Made by a program: the position numbers and the translations under genes. Below the pieces are notes generated by a model that worked only from the letters and a program-made list of their open reading frames with translations, had not been told where the DNA came from and did no database searches. This document shows, in pieces, positions 12,101 to 24,100 of a stretch of DNA of 64,000 nt. Origin of the DNA: Pyrocephalus nanus (taxonomy: Eukaryota; Chordata; Aves; Passeriformes; Tyrannidae); NCBI GenBank assembly GCA_038380795.1, contig CM076261.1, positions 39,023,866 to 39,087,865 on the forward strand, read 5' to 3'. How positions within the stretch are numbered: position 1 is the stretch's first letter; each line of letters begins with the position of its first letter.

Positions 12101-15100
12101 TTTTTTCCTTTACAATTGTTTTAAAGTTGTAGATTTCAAATAATGGAGTCCTGTTAGAAAACCTTATATAGCAGGCCAAAAGTTCATGACAAATTGCAAG
12201 ATGTATTACTTATTTGTCACCTGGTTCTGTTCCAAGTCCCTGTGTGTACAGCATGAAGTACGTATTCTTAGCATGTCTACAAAGCACCTTTGAAATAACA
12301 AATGTTGGGTAACTTTTAGCTTAGCTATCCAAAATGTCACACAGAAGAAAAGTTTCCCTTCTCCCTGCCAGCGCTGTGCCTAAGTGGGTCTGAAGCTCTC
12401 CAGGTGTATTGGTTCTCATGTCCTCTCTTTCCTTCTCTGCTGCAGTTGTCACTACAAATCACTCCGCCGTGTGAAAGCGAACAACACTATGAATACTCTG
12501 GACGGTGCTGCACGAAGTGTGAGCCAGGTATGTGAGCACTGACTGGGCTGTACCAGCTGCACAGCTGAAAAGCTCCCTAGAAGCTGCCCTGCAGGTCAGT
12601 GAGGTGGCTGGCTCTTGTGACTCTGCCCATCTATTGGCATACCCTCACAGGGTGTGTGACTTCAGGCTTACCAGTGTCTTCTAATGCAGGAGTGGTCCTG
12701 ATGGCCTCAGCAAAAGCCACAGCAGCTATTTTGTGGGGATAGCACTTCAACCACTGTGGGAGACAGAAAGCAGCATGTCTGTAGGTAGCAGGGCTGTCTG
12801 TAGGTAGGACTGCCCCCAGACCATCAACTTCATGAACGATTCAGTGCCACACTAATTGGGGGCCAGACTGACAAACTGAAAAGATGCAGCGATTGTTCAC
12901 AGCAGTATTTTGGTGTTAGTCCAACCTGTTATTTTTCTCTAGACAGCTTAGACAGCTTAGACATCTTTGTGCAACTTCTGGGTGACCTGCTTGTCCTTTT
13001 CTCAATCACAGGAAAGTATTTGTCTGCTAGATGCACTGCTACTTCTGATAGCGTGTGCCAGCCATGTGGCCCAAATGAGTATATGGATGTCTGGAATGAA
13101 GAAGATAAATGCTTACTACATAAAATATGTGACCAAGGTGAGCTGTTCATACTGCAGAACTTTTAATCCAAATTAGTGAAGCATGAAGATGGGAAAGTGG
13201 GTCTAGGGAAGTTGCTGTGTTCAGGTGCCCAACACTGGAGGCTGGGCTTGCAGAAGACCCTGGTGGAAAACGAGGTGCCCAGGCGGCAGAGATTCTGTGT
13301 GGTGCTGAGCATCATGACCGTAGTCTCTATGCTGCTGATAATGGTTGTCTGCACTTGGGCCATTCCCTCCTGTGAGTTAATCTTAAGGATTGTCTTTTTA
13401 CCCAGCATTCCATGCAGTCACTTCCCCTAGTGTGTTTGTCTCACCCTTGAAAAGCTCTATTTATTTTCTACAACAGCTACAAGGAGTATTGTTCAGGAGT
13501 GCAATTGGTGAGGAACCCTGTGCTGATGAAGGGTCTCCCATGCTTCCTGAAGGACACCATTTCCTCTAATGTGAATGGTTTTGCGTCTGGCATTCAAACA
13601 AAGCAAATAGGTAGAACAGGAGGCTCAAAAACTTGAGGCGTATTATCAGAGAGATTTTCACTCCCATCTGCTTTCTCCTTTAGGGAAAGCTTTGAGAGAA
13701 GTGAACCCAGGGAACAGCACATTCCAGCGGCAGTGTGCTTGTACAGTGGGCTACCACTGGGATGAAGACTGCGACTGCTGTCAGCGAAATACCATGTGTG
13801 CTCCAGGACTTGGAGTCAAGCCTCCTGGTAAGATACAGAAAGGGCATGTATGAAGTGAAATGTCCAGCTCAGGCCTACTGGATGGTGCCAGAATCGCATG
13901 GGTTGTGACATTAAAGACATTACTTTAGATTCTCAGATGACTGTCAACAGTTGTCATTACTACTGCGTATAACCCTCCTGGACTATTTACATTTCGAAGG
14001 CTTCTACCTCTGTAGTTTAAATGCTATCTTGGATCAAGTGACTTTTGCAAGATATCACGTAGACATGGCAGTATTTGCAAGGTGTTCAGTACATTTCTAA
14101 TGTTTGCTGAGGTGTCTGACTGTGAGTGACTAGGTCATGCACTGCTCCAGTATTCAGAGAAGCACTCCTTTGGGGGTTCTTCCTGAGGCTGGATTTGCAA
14201 TCTGGTTTTGTCCAATGACTTTTCTTTGCCATTTTATAATGTTATAAGCAAGTTAATAGTGATTAACATCTTTCATATAGCACAAATATTCTGTTTTAGC
14301 CTGTATTCTGTTTTAGATGGCTAGTAAAGCTAAGATTTATTACAGGCATTTACTTTACTCTCAAGTCTGATTGAAAACAGAATGCAGGTGTTTTGTGGGT
14401 GGAGAGTACACAGTCAAGCTCAGAGTTGTAGTGAACACTGGGAACAGCTGCACCAAGCCTAAGGAACCCCAAAAAAAGCAGCACATAATAGAGTAATGGA
14501 GGCAGAAGTGCAGCAGGGGCCTAGAGCACAGTTGCTGTTCCAGCCTAGCAAATCTTGATATAGCCTTTTGTTTACTGTGACTGTATAGAAGTGACAATAC
14601 CAGTCAGCGTCACTGTCTGTGGCGTAACACTGACATGAGGCTATTATTAGAAGGGGAAGGATGTAACAGCTGTGTGTTATTTTACAAAAACTGCAAATGG
14701 CTCCTGGTCATTTCTCATTTTGATCATGTAGAGAAGTGCTCAGGTGAGACGCGCGTACCACAACTGTCTCTGCTGCCCTACTGTAACCTAAGATCCACTC
14801 TTCAGGAAAGCTTTCAGGAGGACTGCAGGGGGAGAGTGGAGCAAGAGGATGGGGAGCACAATCACCTTCCTCTCACTTGAAAGGAATTCACAGAAACTCA
14901 GCTATGAAATTTTTCTTCTTTACTACACACAGTGCAACAAGACAAGGACACGAGGTGCATACCATGCCCAAGAGGATACTTCTCAAAGGTGTCTTCATCC
15001 ACCGATGAGTGTAAACCCTGGACCAAGTAAGTCACTGTATCTTGTAAAAGCACCACACCAGCCAGAAGGCAGGGAGAAGCTTGTGTGAAAGCATTTCTCA

Positions 15101-18100
15101 GTGGGGTGTTCCAGGCTGCCTGCAGATTACACAGAGCATCTCTGTTTACTGTACGGCAATGGAAACATCCTCACGCTTAAGGTTGAATTCTCCTTAGTGG
15201 ACAGGAAGAGAGAGCAGTAACAATCTAACTGCTGAGCTGGCACAGCTGAAAATAAAGAAAATATCTGATGTTCTTAGGGGTGGAGAAATATTGTACACTA
15301 CAACAGAAAGTATTGCTCTGCATAAGAGTAGGAGCCCCATTAAGCTTCCTCTAGAGAATGTACCCTCTTTATCTTTCTTTTTTAGCTGTACAGCTTTAGG
15401 AATGACAGAAATCGTGTCTGGGACTGACAAGTCTGATGCAGTTTGCACAGAACAGAAGATGTCTGAGCCATCAGAAGACGGTGTGTGTCCTTGTATAGAT
15501 TGTCTGTTCAGAAGTAGCAGGGAGGAGGAGGGATGTGATTACTACGGGGTTTTGGCTGGCTTAAATCCATTCCCATTGTGGGTGACCCTAGGGAGAGCAG
15601 CTGTAGACCAAGACAGAGATCTTGGAAAATCCCACCCTTAAAAATTACTTTAAGCCTGGTGGCTCTAAGGCCTATGTCCACTACTAAGCTGAGTTTTACA
15701 CCTCCCACTAAAACTGCATGGCAAGCAGCATTGCTGTTATACCCATGACCTCCATCACATTTACAGTTCATTCATTTTTTCAGCCTACTGATTGCTGTAC
15801 ACACATTACCTGTATAAAGACCAGCAGCTCCTGTCCATGCTTATTTTATGGCAGTGGATACAGTCTCAGCTCAATCCCTCTCAGATAAGCCCTTCTTGCC
15901 CACTGCCCATTTCTTTCTCCAATGTAGGTGTGGTACCAGGGAGGCTTCTTGCCTGGCATGCAGTGATTCATCATAACCTGAGATAAAGGACAGAGTTTTC
16001 CATCTGAATTCTATACTCTCCATGATATGTATGTCCCCTATTCCTTGAGTGAGATCAAGCACAGCCCATGGTCTGCTGGTAGCTTGCAAGGGAACATTCA
16101 GGGCAGCACTGAGACTGAATCGCACCTCTCTGAGACACCAAGGCTCTGTTTTTTATGTCTTGGTACCAGGTACCTTCAGTAAGGGAGCTGTTGTTCTTAT
16201 TACAGACACTAAAAATCAAATAGAAAGGAAAAAAAAACCTCTCCCCTAGAAAAGCAGGTGAAATAAGCCATATTTGTTATACTGCTGAGTCCAAGCTGTA
16301 TGTTGATGGTACTATCTTTTTTACATCCTGCAGGAACAAACAGGATCTTATATGTGTTGATTGTCATCTTGTTTTTTGTGACACTAATTGGCATCGTCGT
16401 CTTCATTGTATACTACAAGAATAGGGGAAAAAAGCTAACAGGTACGTGATAGCTAATGACATTCATGAATGTGACAGCTATGGCTCTCTGTGCACTCCGA
16501 TTTCATGTTATACTAGAGTTATACTAGAAGTTTTGTGCTGTCTCCATTGGGCTGTCCATACGGATGTGCTTTACCTAGCTCAAAGGCAGGCTTCAAATTC
16601 CCCTCCTCTAGGCAGGCAGTGTACTACAGCATTTTACGGGCAGTGTATTGCAGTGTATTACACTGACCCATGGGGTGACCACCCTGGTGTGGAAGGAGAA
16701 GGGCTGTGCTGGAGGCTTTCAGGGCAGCATGGCTGCTCCACACCACATGGCACAACAGACTCCTTGGCCAAAGAGAATCAGGGACAGACACAGGGGCTTT
16801 CACTACCTCCTGTCTTCCTCTCCTCCTGCTCAAAAACCTACCTCTGGACAGGTTAAAATATGGCTTTCCAGACAGAGGCCTGATGTGTATTTGAAAACAT
16901 GGTGGAGGCAATGTTTCTAGCTGGAGGCCAGAGTTCTGATAAGGTACGGAAGAAATACTAGAAGGAAATAGCATAAACAGTAAAAGTAGAAAAAAATAGA
17001 AAAAATCTAGCAAGGGCATACTGGATAGCAGTGGGATACTGAGTTTATTATTAATAGAGTGAAAATACTTTCAGTAGTTACTTAACTCTGTGTTAAGCCT
17101 TAGTGAAGGACATACCTCTAATGTTATGTTCATTTTTTATTTTTTCCCCCTAAACATGGAAAAGTTTCCATCATCTCCTTTCCCAAGTGCTAGCAACTTA
17201 TGAAATGTTTTGGGAACAGTGGAAGGGAAGACAGAAATCCCTTCTTGTAAAGTATATTTCAGCCTGTGTTTTAGAACTAGGCTGCCTCTGCCATACTAAA
17301 CATGGGTTGTGCTAAATCTGGAATTTCTGGGATGGGCTGGAGGAAATGGTGACTCTCCTCACAAACCAAATACAGTGTAGAGCAGGTTAGGGGGGAATGC
17401 AATTTCTTTGACATTTCTATTGCCCTGCTGCTCTGCAGTGACAGTCCCTCATTGCCTTTGCATGGTGAATTCTGCTAACCCAAGCCTGGGAGAATTGCAG
17501 GCTCAGGAAGAAGCTCTGCCTGCTTTTCAGGGGGTTCTGGTGGTAAAAGTGCAGATTCCACATCAGAGGAATAAAGTCATTCCTGTGAACTGGCAGGGGT
17601 TACAAAGCTGATCTATCTTCAGACATACAAAACCAGTGTAAGCTTCAAATGTACGGGAGACCTGAGCACTACAAAGTCTCCTGAATGTGTAAGCAGAAAA
17701 CCAGAATTAAGTGGCATAAAATATATTGGACTTAAAGCTTTTCCTTGGGAGATACTCCAAGGAAATTGGAATGAATTTCCCCATTAAGCATACCCTGATT
17801 AAGTAGAATATGCTATATTTGAGCCTACCATGCTGTGGTTTCAGTGGCTTACCCTCTTCTCTCCAGGCTTCTCACTCCTGTCTGGGAAGGGCCTTTGGGC
17901 CATCCATGTGACTTCTCTTGAAATAGACCATACTGCTGCGAGCTGGTCGTTGTTGGGCCAGTCATAGCTTGGTGTGACATATGACCAGGAAAGAAACCCC
18001 ATTTGATGTGGAACACAATTTAACCGTGGTCTATTTTAGGAGCTTGGAAACATTTGTTCCACAGAAATATATCCCTGTTCCAGTTACAATGAATCCTCAG

Positions 18101-21100
18101 CTAGACCGATGCTGGGACACTTGAACAGTCAGTAAAAACAGCTTACTGGTTTTATTTAATATGATATTGTGGATTGTGAATGACTGTGGGTGTTTAGGTC
18201 TGTGGTTAACTTCAGTGCCTGCTGTATGTTACAGCTACTCTTTTTGTTTTCCCTACAGTAGATCTACAGAACTGGGCTAATGAAGTGTGCAGCCAAATAA
18301 AAGGAACAAAGGTAAAGTAAAAGGCGCTGTCATTTTCTCTGTGTTTTATGTTTTACTCATGGCATTCCTGACACCCCGTCTGAAGTAGACTCCATGGTAA
18401 TGTTTGGCTAGAAAACAAGTTTTGAGTTAGTCAAAAAATGCTTTCAGGTTTGGCTTTTTTAGTCTGGTTTTCTGTAAATACAAGGCATATGAAATCACTG
18501 TTCACAAATAGCTTCTGAACCTGCTCTGTGGTTTCAGCCAGTTTTAACAGAGATAAAGGTCTCTGTCATTTTTAAATATTTATTAGGAGAAAGTTAAACA
18601 TGAGCCCACCAGTGGCTGAACACCTGAGACTCTGCCTAGGAGAGAGCCTTTCTAAATCCTGAGAGCAGGAAAAGCTTCAGCTGAGTTTGCCCCTTGTTAC
18701 ATACCAGAGGGTTCACAGGCAAGAAACCTGGATTTGGGGCAACACCAAGAATGCCAGGCTTTCGCTCTGGAAGGACACCAGATCCCATCCCAAAACATTC
18801 AGATGGTGGCACTGGTCCAAGTTCATGTACACAGCCTGCTTCACACCCTGGATATGGACTGAGGTGTTTAATATGCATGCTGTCCCCACCACCCCTCCTA
18901 GGAGCTTTGCTTATCTTAGCTGTTGAAAGAGTCAAATTCCACTGCTGAAAAAATAAACAACTCCATATCAAACAAACCCGCCTTTTTGAGCAGGCAGTTC
19001 CTCTTCTGTTTCATCACTGTTCATGCAACCTCCTGCTTTGGCAGCTGCTCAGATCCCCTGGGACAGAGGAGTGAATCAACAGCAATTAGTGGTTGGCAGC
19101 ATTTACACTCTCTCTTCTATCCTGGAAGAGCTGAACAGACATTAAAAATTAAAGGTATCAGTTCCCAAATACCTGTCTTTAAAGCACAACTCGCATGAAC
19201 TGAAGGAAACCCCTGAAGTATTTCCCAATCCTTTTTTTGGAGCTGCAACCAAAAATACAGCTTTACTTTGACAAGTACTGACATGATGTCACGGGCCTTT
19301 GCATTTGTTGTCCTAACTTTGCGGGTTAAAGCAACCTTGTCTGTGTGACTTCTTTTGTTCTAGCTTGTCTCAGGCCTTCTGAATCAACCCATGTTCTTTC
19401 TTCAGTCATAATATTAAAGATTCAGCCCCCAATAAGGCCTTCAAAGATCAACAGCCCTTCAGACACCTGGGGGGTTTCCAAAATCTAATAAGCAGTTAGG
19501 TGGGTCCTACTGATGGTCCATAAGGAACAACAGAATCCAGCAACTCTTCCAGATTTATGTAGTCTTCTTAAGTGACTAAAGTTCTTTCTTAAGACCTTAA
19601 GTGACCTAGTTCTTTCATAAGAACTAGGAATGTGGTCTCACAAAATTAAATGTTATTGCCACCCTCCCTGGACCACCAGCTCACCCACTGAACCCAGCAT
19701 CACTAGTCACAACTTCACAGCAGAATAGAATTACACTCAAATATAGCAATGCTGCTCAACCTCAGCAACTCCACACAGAGAAAAAAATGTGATCTACCTT
19801 TTCCTTCTTTGTCAAGAAAATAACTTGCTGCTAATCTCTTTACTCAAGAACTTTTTACTTTTAATTTCTTTCAGAGGCCCCCCAGAGATGCATTTGTTAC
19901 TGTGAACATCACGAATGCTGCTGTACCCCAGATCCCTGAAGGCATGTGTCTCCTGGGCCCCTCTGGCTCTCCTATCCCTGGAAACTCATGCTGCACCAGT
20001 GGTCCCACTCCATGCAGGGACGGGAGCCCCGCCACAGAGCCATGCGAGGCAGGAGATTTTTCTGTGGGAACTGAGACTGATGATTACCATTTCCCACCAG
20101 TTCCCATGGAAGATGAATACATGGATAAGGATCTCAATAACACTGATTACTTATATTTACTGAGTCGGACTGCCAGTAAAACCGTGTCATCATTCTCGGA
20201 ACCAATGGAGGCGGGGGAAAATGACAGCTTTTCAGGGATTGGGAGCACAGAGGACGTATCAGTCTCTCAAGGATTTCCCCCTCCATCCAACACAGATGGG
20301 GCACACATTGCCAAGGACCAGCTTCTTCAGAAATCTTGCCAACATGCCCACAGTTGCCTAAAGGAAACGAGCAACAAAGACACAGATCACTTTGCAACGA
20401 ACTGTGACTCAGAGAAGATCTGTGTGAGGTGTGGCATTTCATACAGGGAATCTCCACAAAAGGGGAGCAAACTTTGTTGTGCTGTGGCTGACAGTACCTC
20501 CACTTCCCCAGAAACTGGCTCCTGTGCACAGTGCACCTGTGGTTTGAATTCTCTCTCTGCTGGTCAGAGCACTTTAGGAAATGATCATGGTTCGGAAGAT
20601 GCATCTTCAGATAGTACCAACATGAAGTACCAAAACACAAACAGAAGCACTTCAGGGGCACACAGAAGCACTTCAGGGACAAACAGCAGCACTTCAGACC
20701 TCCCTCCAGCATCTGGTAAGCCCATTAGGCTTGTCCCATACACCGCTGTATAGGATTATTCTCTATGCTAAATCAGTAGTATTCAGAGGATCTGATTTAG
20801 GATAAGAATAAAATTATGTCTTTCACTTAATTACTCTGAAGCTAATCTGAAAAACAAATCTGAAATAGTAAGGCCACTTGGTTTGTAGTGAATTCTGCAA
20901 ATAGTGTGAGCCCGGTGAGGGACCATTGTCCTGCCCCGGTCTAACCAGCAATGCAGAACCCATCTTCTGGCTCTCACTGCAGAGTTCTGTTAGCAGGTGT
21001 GGGTATTGGAGGAAACTTAGAAGTAAGACAGTATAGGGACATAGAGGCTGAGTCAAGGAAGGGTGCGTAATACCCAGACAGATATTTTCCATTCGACAGT

Positions 21101-24100
21101 CTGCATGCATGTTTTTGCTGATAGATTAGATCCAGTTACATTTATACGGTGGTCAGTGAAACTCCAGCTGGAGCTGTAACCTGGTGGCCACACCAGGTGT
21201 GAAAGATAATGTACAGTTGTCTGCTTTTAGCTCTTTCCTTTTAATTCACCGGGACATAAGCGTTCACATAAAAATAGTTTTATACGGACACTGTTTCTCC
21301 ATACGCACGTGCATTGTCCCCTAAACAACTCTGAAACACTGATACCAATTTGCTAACTGTCTACGAATTTATTAATTGAGTAAATATATCAGAATTGTCA
21401 AATGGAAGCAGGGGAAAAAATCATTGAAACAAAACCAGCAGAAAGGAAGTTAGGAGCCTTCTCTGGATGAAACCTTCTTCCCTCAGACATTCTTTCAGTA
21501 TAAAAGTCTGCAATCTGCCTGTCATGTGTTATTAGTCATTTTAGAATATAAATCCTAAAGTCAGATGTTCTATTTTTATTTCTATCGATGCACTGCCAAG
21601 CATAATGAGACTTTAGTTTTGAGTAGGACATCCAAGTATTACTGTAATACCCACAGCATTTGTAAGCTGTTGCCCTTCTTTAAAACCATGTCGTGCCTTA
21701 AAGTTTCTTACAGAGACATTCTTGTCAGTCTGCCAAAGCCCCAAAACAACACACTTGAAGGTCCTTCCTCTCTCAACATGCACGCCATATGGGAATCTGA
21801 AAATGTGTAGCGTTCATCTTCCGAAGAGCAAAAACTCTTTCTGCTGCTTCAGTTTCCTGAAATCCTGACGCAGTTTGGTCACTGTCTGGTCTGGACAAAA
21901 TGCAGCAGGAATAAAGGGAGCACAGATTATCCTTTTTGTTATTGTTGGAAGGTGAATCTTGAGATACAACTGAAAGTCAAGTTGTATTTGATACTGCTTT
22001 GCTTTCTAAATCTGAAACAAAGGAAAAGAAAAAATATTAAGACAATAGAGCAAACAGGAGAGCTTGAATTTAAGTGACGTGCTAGAAAGTGCCATCTTAG
22101 GTCTGCAGCATAATTCTTTATATGGGATTTTAATTGTGTTTGTGATTTCAGATATATACATGCTCTAGTGCCATCTGGTGAAACCTGAGCACAGATACTG
22201 TGTTCCTAATCTGCCATTTTTTAGGCACGGCTGCAGGAAGGTACCGACTGAGTTGTGGGCAGTATCAGAGTGTGGGCTAGTTAATCTGTAGGTAATGTGG
22301 CTTGCTGGCAGAGTAATTTTTCTATCCACAGAATGGCTATGCCCTGCTGGCAACGCGTGGTTGCAAAAGGACTGGGACAGGGCTTAGCCATAAATTCCAC
22401 ACCAAAGCACCCCAGCCACACTGGGGCTGCACGTGGAGCTGCATCAGCATCGGTCGTTTTGCTAGGCCTTGTGACATGCCCAGATGGAATAAATGTACAT
22501 GTAAAATAACTTTCTGTAAAGCTTCTCAAAGCAACTGAAGCCACCAGGCTTTGCACACAGTCCTCCTAAGACAGAATGATACAAAATAGACAGAAAACAG
22601 AAACGGCAAACTCTGTCCCTCGTGTGAAACAACCCTAGAGGACCAAAGTGAACCTCTGGAGAGGTGCCACTTACAGGGGTCACCACTGGAGACAGAGGTA
22701 AACCTTCAAGCACTCTTTCAAACCCCACGGGCCTGGAGACAGTCAGAACGTGAAGCGTCAGTTCATGCCCACCTCAAGTCCTGTGTGGGGTTACAGCATG
22801 AAGTATGAGTGTGGGAAGACTTAGGTGATTCACAGTAAGAGATGGTTTTGCAGAGCCTTTCACTTCCAGATCCCAAACCAGCCTGGTTTGGCAGCAACAA
22901 ACAGTTATTACCACCTAGAGGACATTAAATGTCTTTGAGAAAATTATTCACCTGTGTTGTCCCAGTTCTTAGTGAACAATTACCTCAAAGATTAATCTGT
23001 CATTGTAACTAATATCATCAGATAGTCTGAAGAGATCAAAAGGCTGAAACACTGCAGAGAATGATGCCTTCACTCTAAAGGTGTCTCTTAAGTTTTTCAG
23101 GTTGGAATCACTTCACTTAGTACAGTCCAGGAAGCTCATGTGTCCATTTTCTGTGTTTTTGGGCCTCAAATATTCTTTTGTGTTAATCTGCCTTTTTTTT
23201 TATTATTACCCTCCCCACTGCCACATATATTTCTAAATTCTTGATCTTGTAGTGAGCACTGGTAAACTTCACAGCACCTTTTGCGATTGACAGGCAATCT
23301 GTTTAAAGACAAACAGTTATTTTTGTACTCCCATTATGCCCAAGAGTTTTGTTGATGGCAAACGGCCAACTGAATGGATCGCAGGGGGAACAACCAGCAC
23401 GGAAAAACTCCTGCAGAGAAAACTCTTATGGACATCTCCTGTTAATCAACAGCACTTGGAGAGAAAGCAGAGAGCTGGCAATGCAGTGGTTTAGCTGAAA
23501 GAAATAAGGTTGCTTAGGGGGGCCTATTAGAGAGATGCCCAAATGGTACCCAGACTCAGTTATGAGCAGGCACAGGTCCTAATTCTGCACAGCTGAAGCC
23601 CAGTGTCCATTGCTGATGTGCAAACATCACCCATGGCCGCTGCAAAACCAGCATTTTACTGGGCTGGGCTATGCTTAGCTGCAATGAAAATGGGAATGTC
23701 TGAAGTGTTGAGGAATGTAATGAGGAAAGGCACAAAACATCTAAAAGGTCTCAGACTACTCAAGTTATGATTAAGTGAAGCACAGCAGGAAAAGCATTTG
23801 TTAGGAAGAGTGTTCATAGGCTAGGAAGATTTTGTTTACTTGGTTTCTTCAGGTTTTTTAAATTTTCAAACTTTAACAGATTTGTTAGTTTGACACTGAA
23901 AGTTTGTTCCCAGTTATGTTCTTTCTGCTCTGTGGGGAGTTTATTAATTCCTGGAGCCTGGTCCTGCTGTCACTTGAGTCAGTGACCCATCTCTTCAATG
24001 GCAGAAAGATTGTATTTATACTGAAAAATCTCTAATCACAGGCAGATTGACTGAAACTACAACTCTGTTCGTTTACTATAATATAGAGTCAGTCTCTCCA

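Larger units (their letters stand above)
198..12445 (+). other. TNFRSF11A: TNFRSF11A intron 1
   Basis: This intron of about 12.2 kb separates the signal-peptide exon from CRD1; large first introns are common in this gene. Apart from the CpG-dense block near its start, two MIR-like SINE relics, a (TTTG)n run at 11773-11795 and short A-runs (for example 5408-5421), I see only unique, mostly AT-rich sequence. None of the small open frames resembles a known protein or has convincing exon borders. Confidence 0.85.

Noticed and set aside
19902..20753. Exon 9 as an independent intronless gene
   Set aside because: It has acceptor and donor sites, matching phases with its neighbours, and aligns with the middle of the RANK tail.
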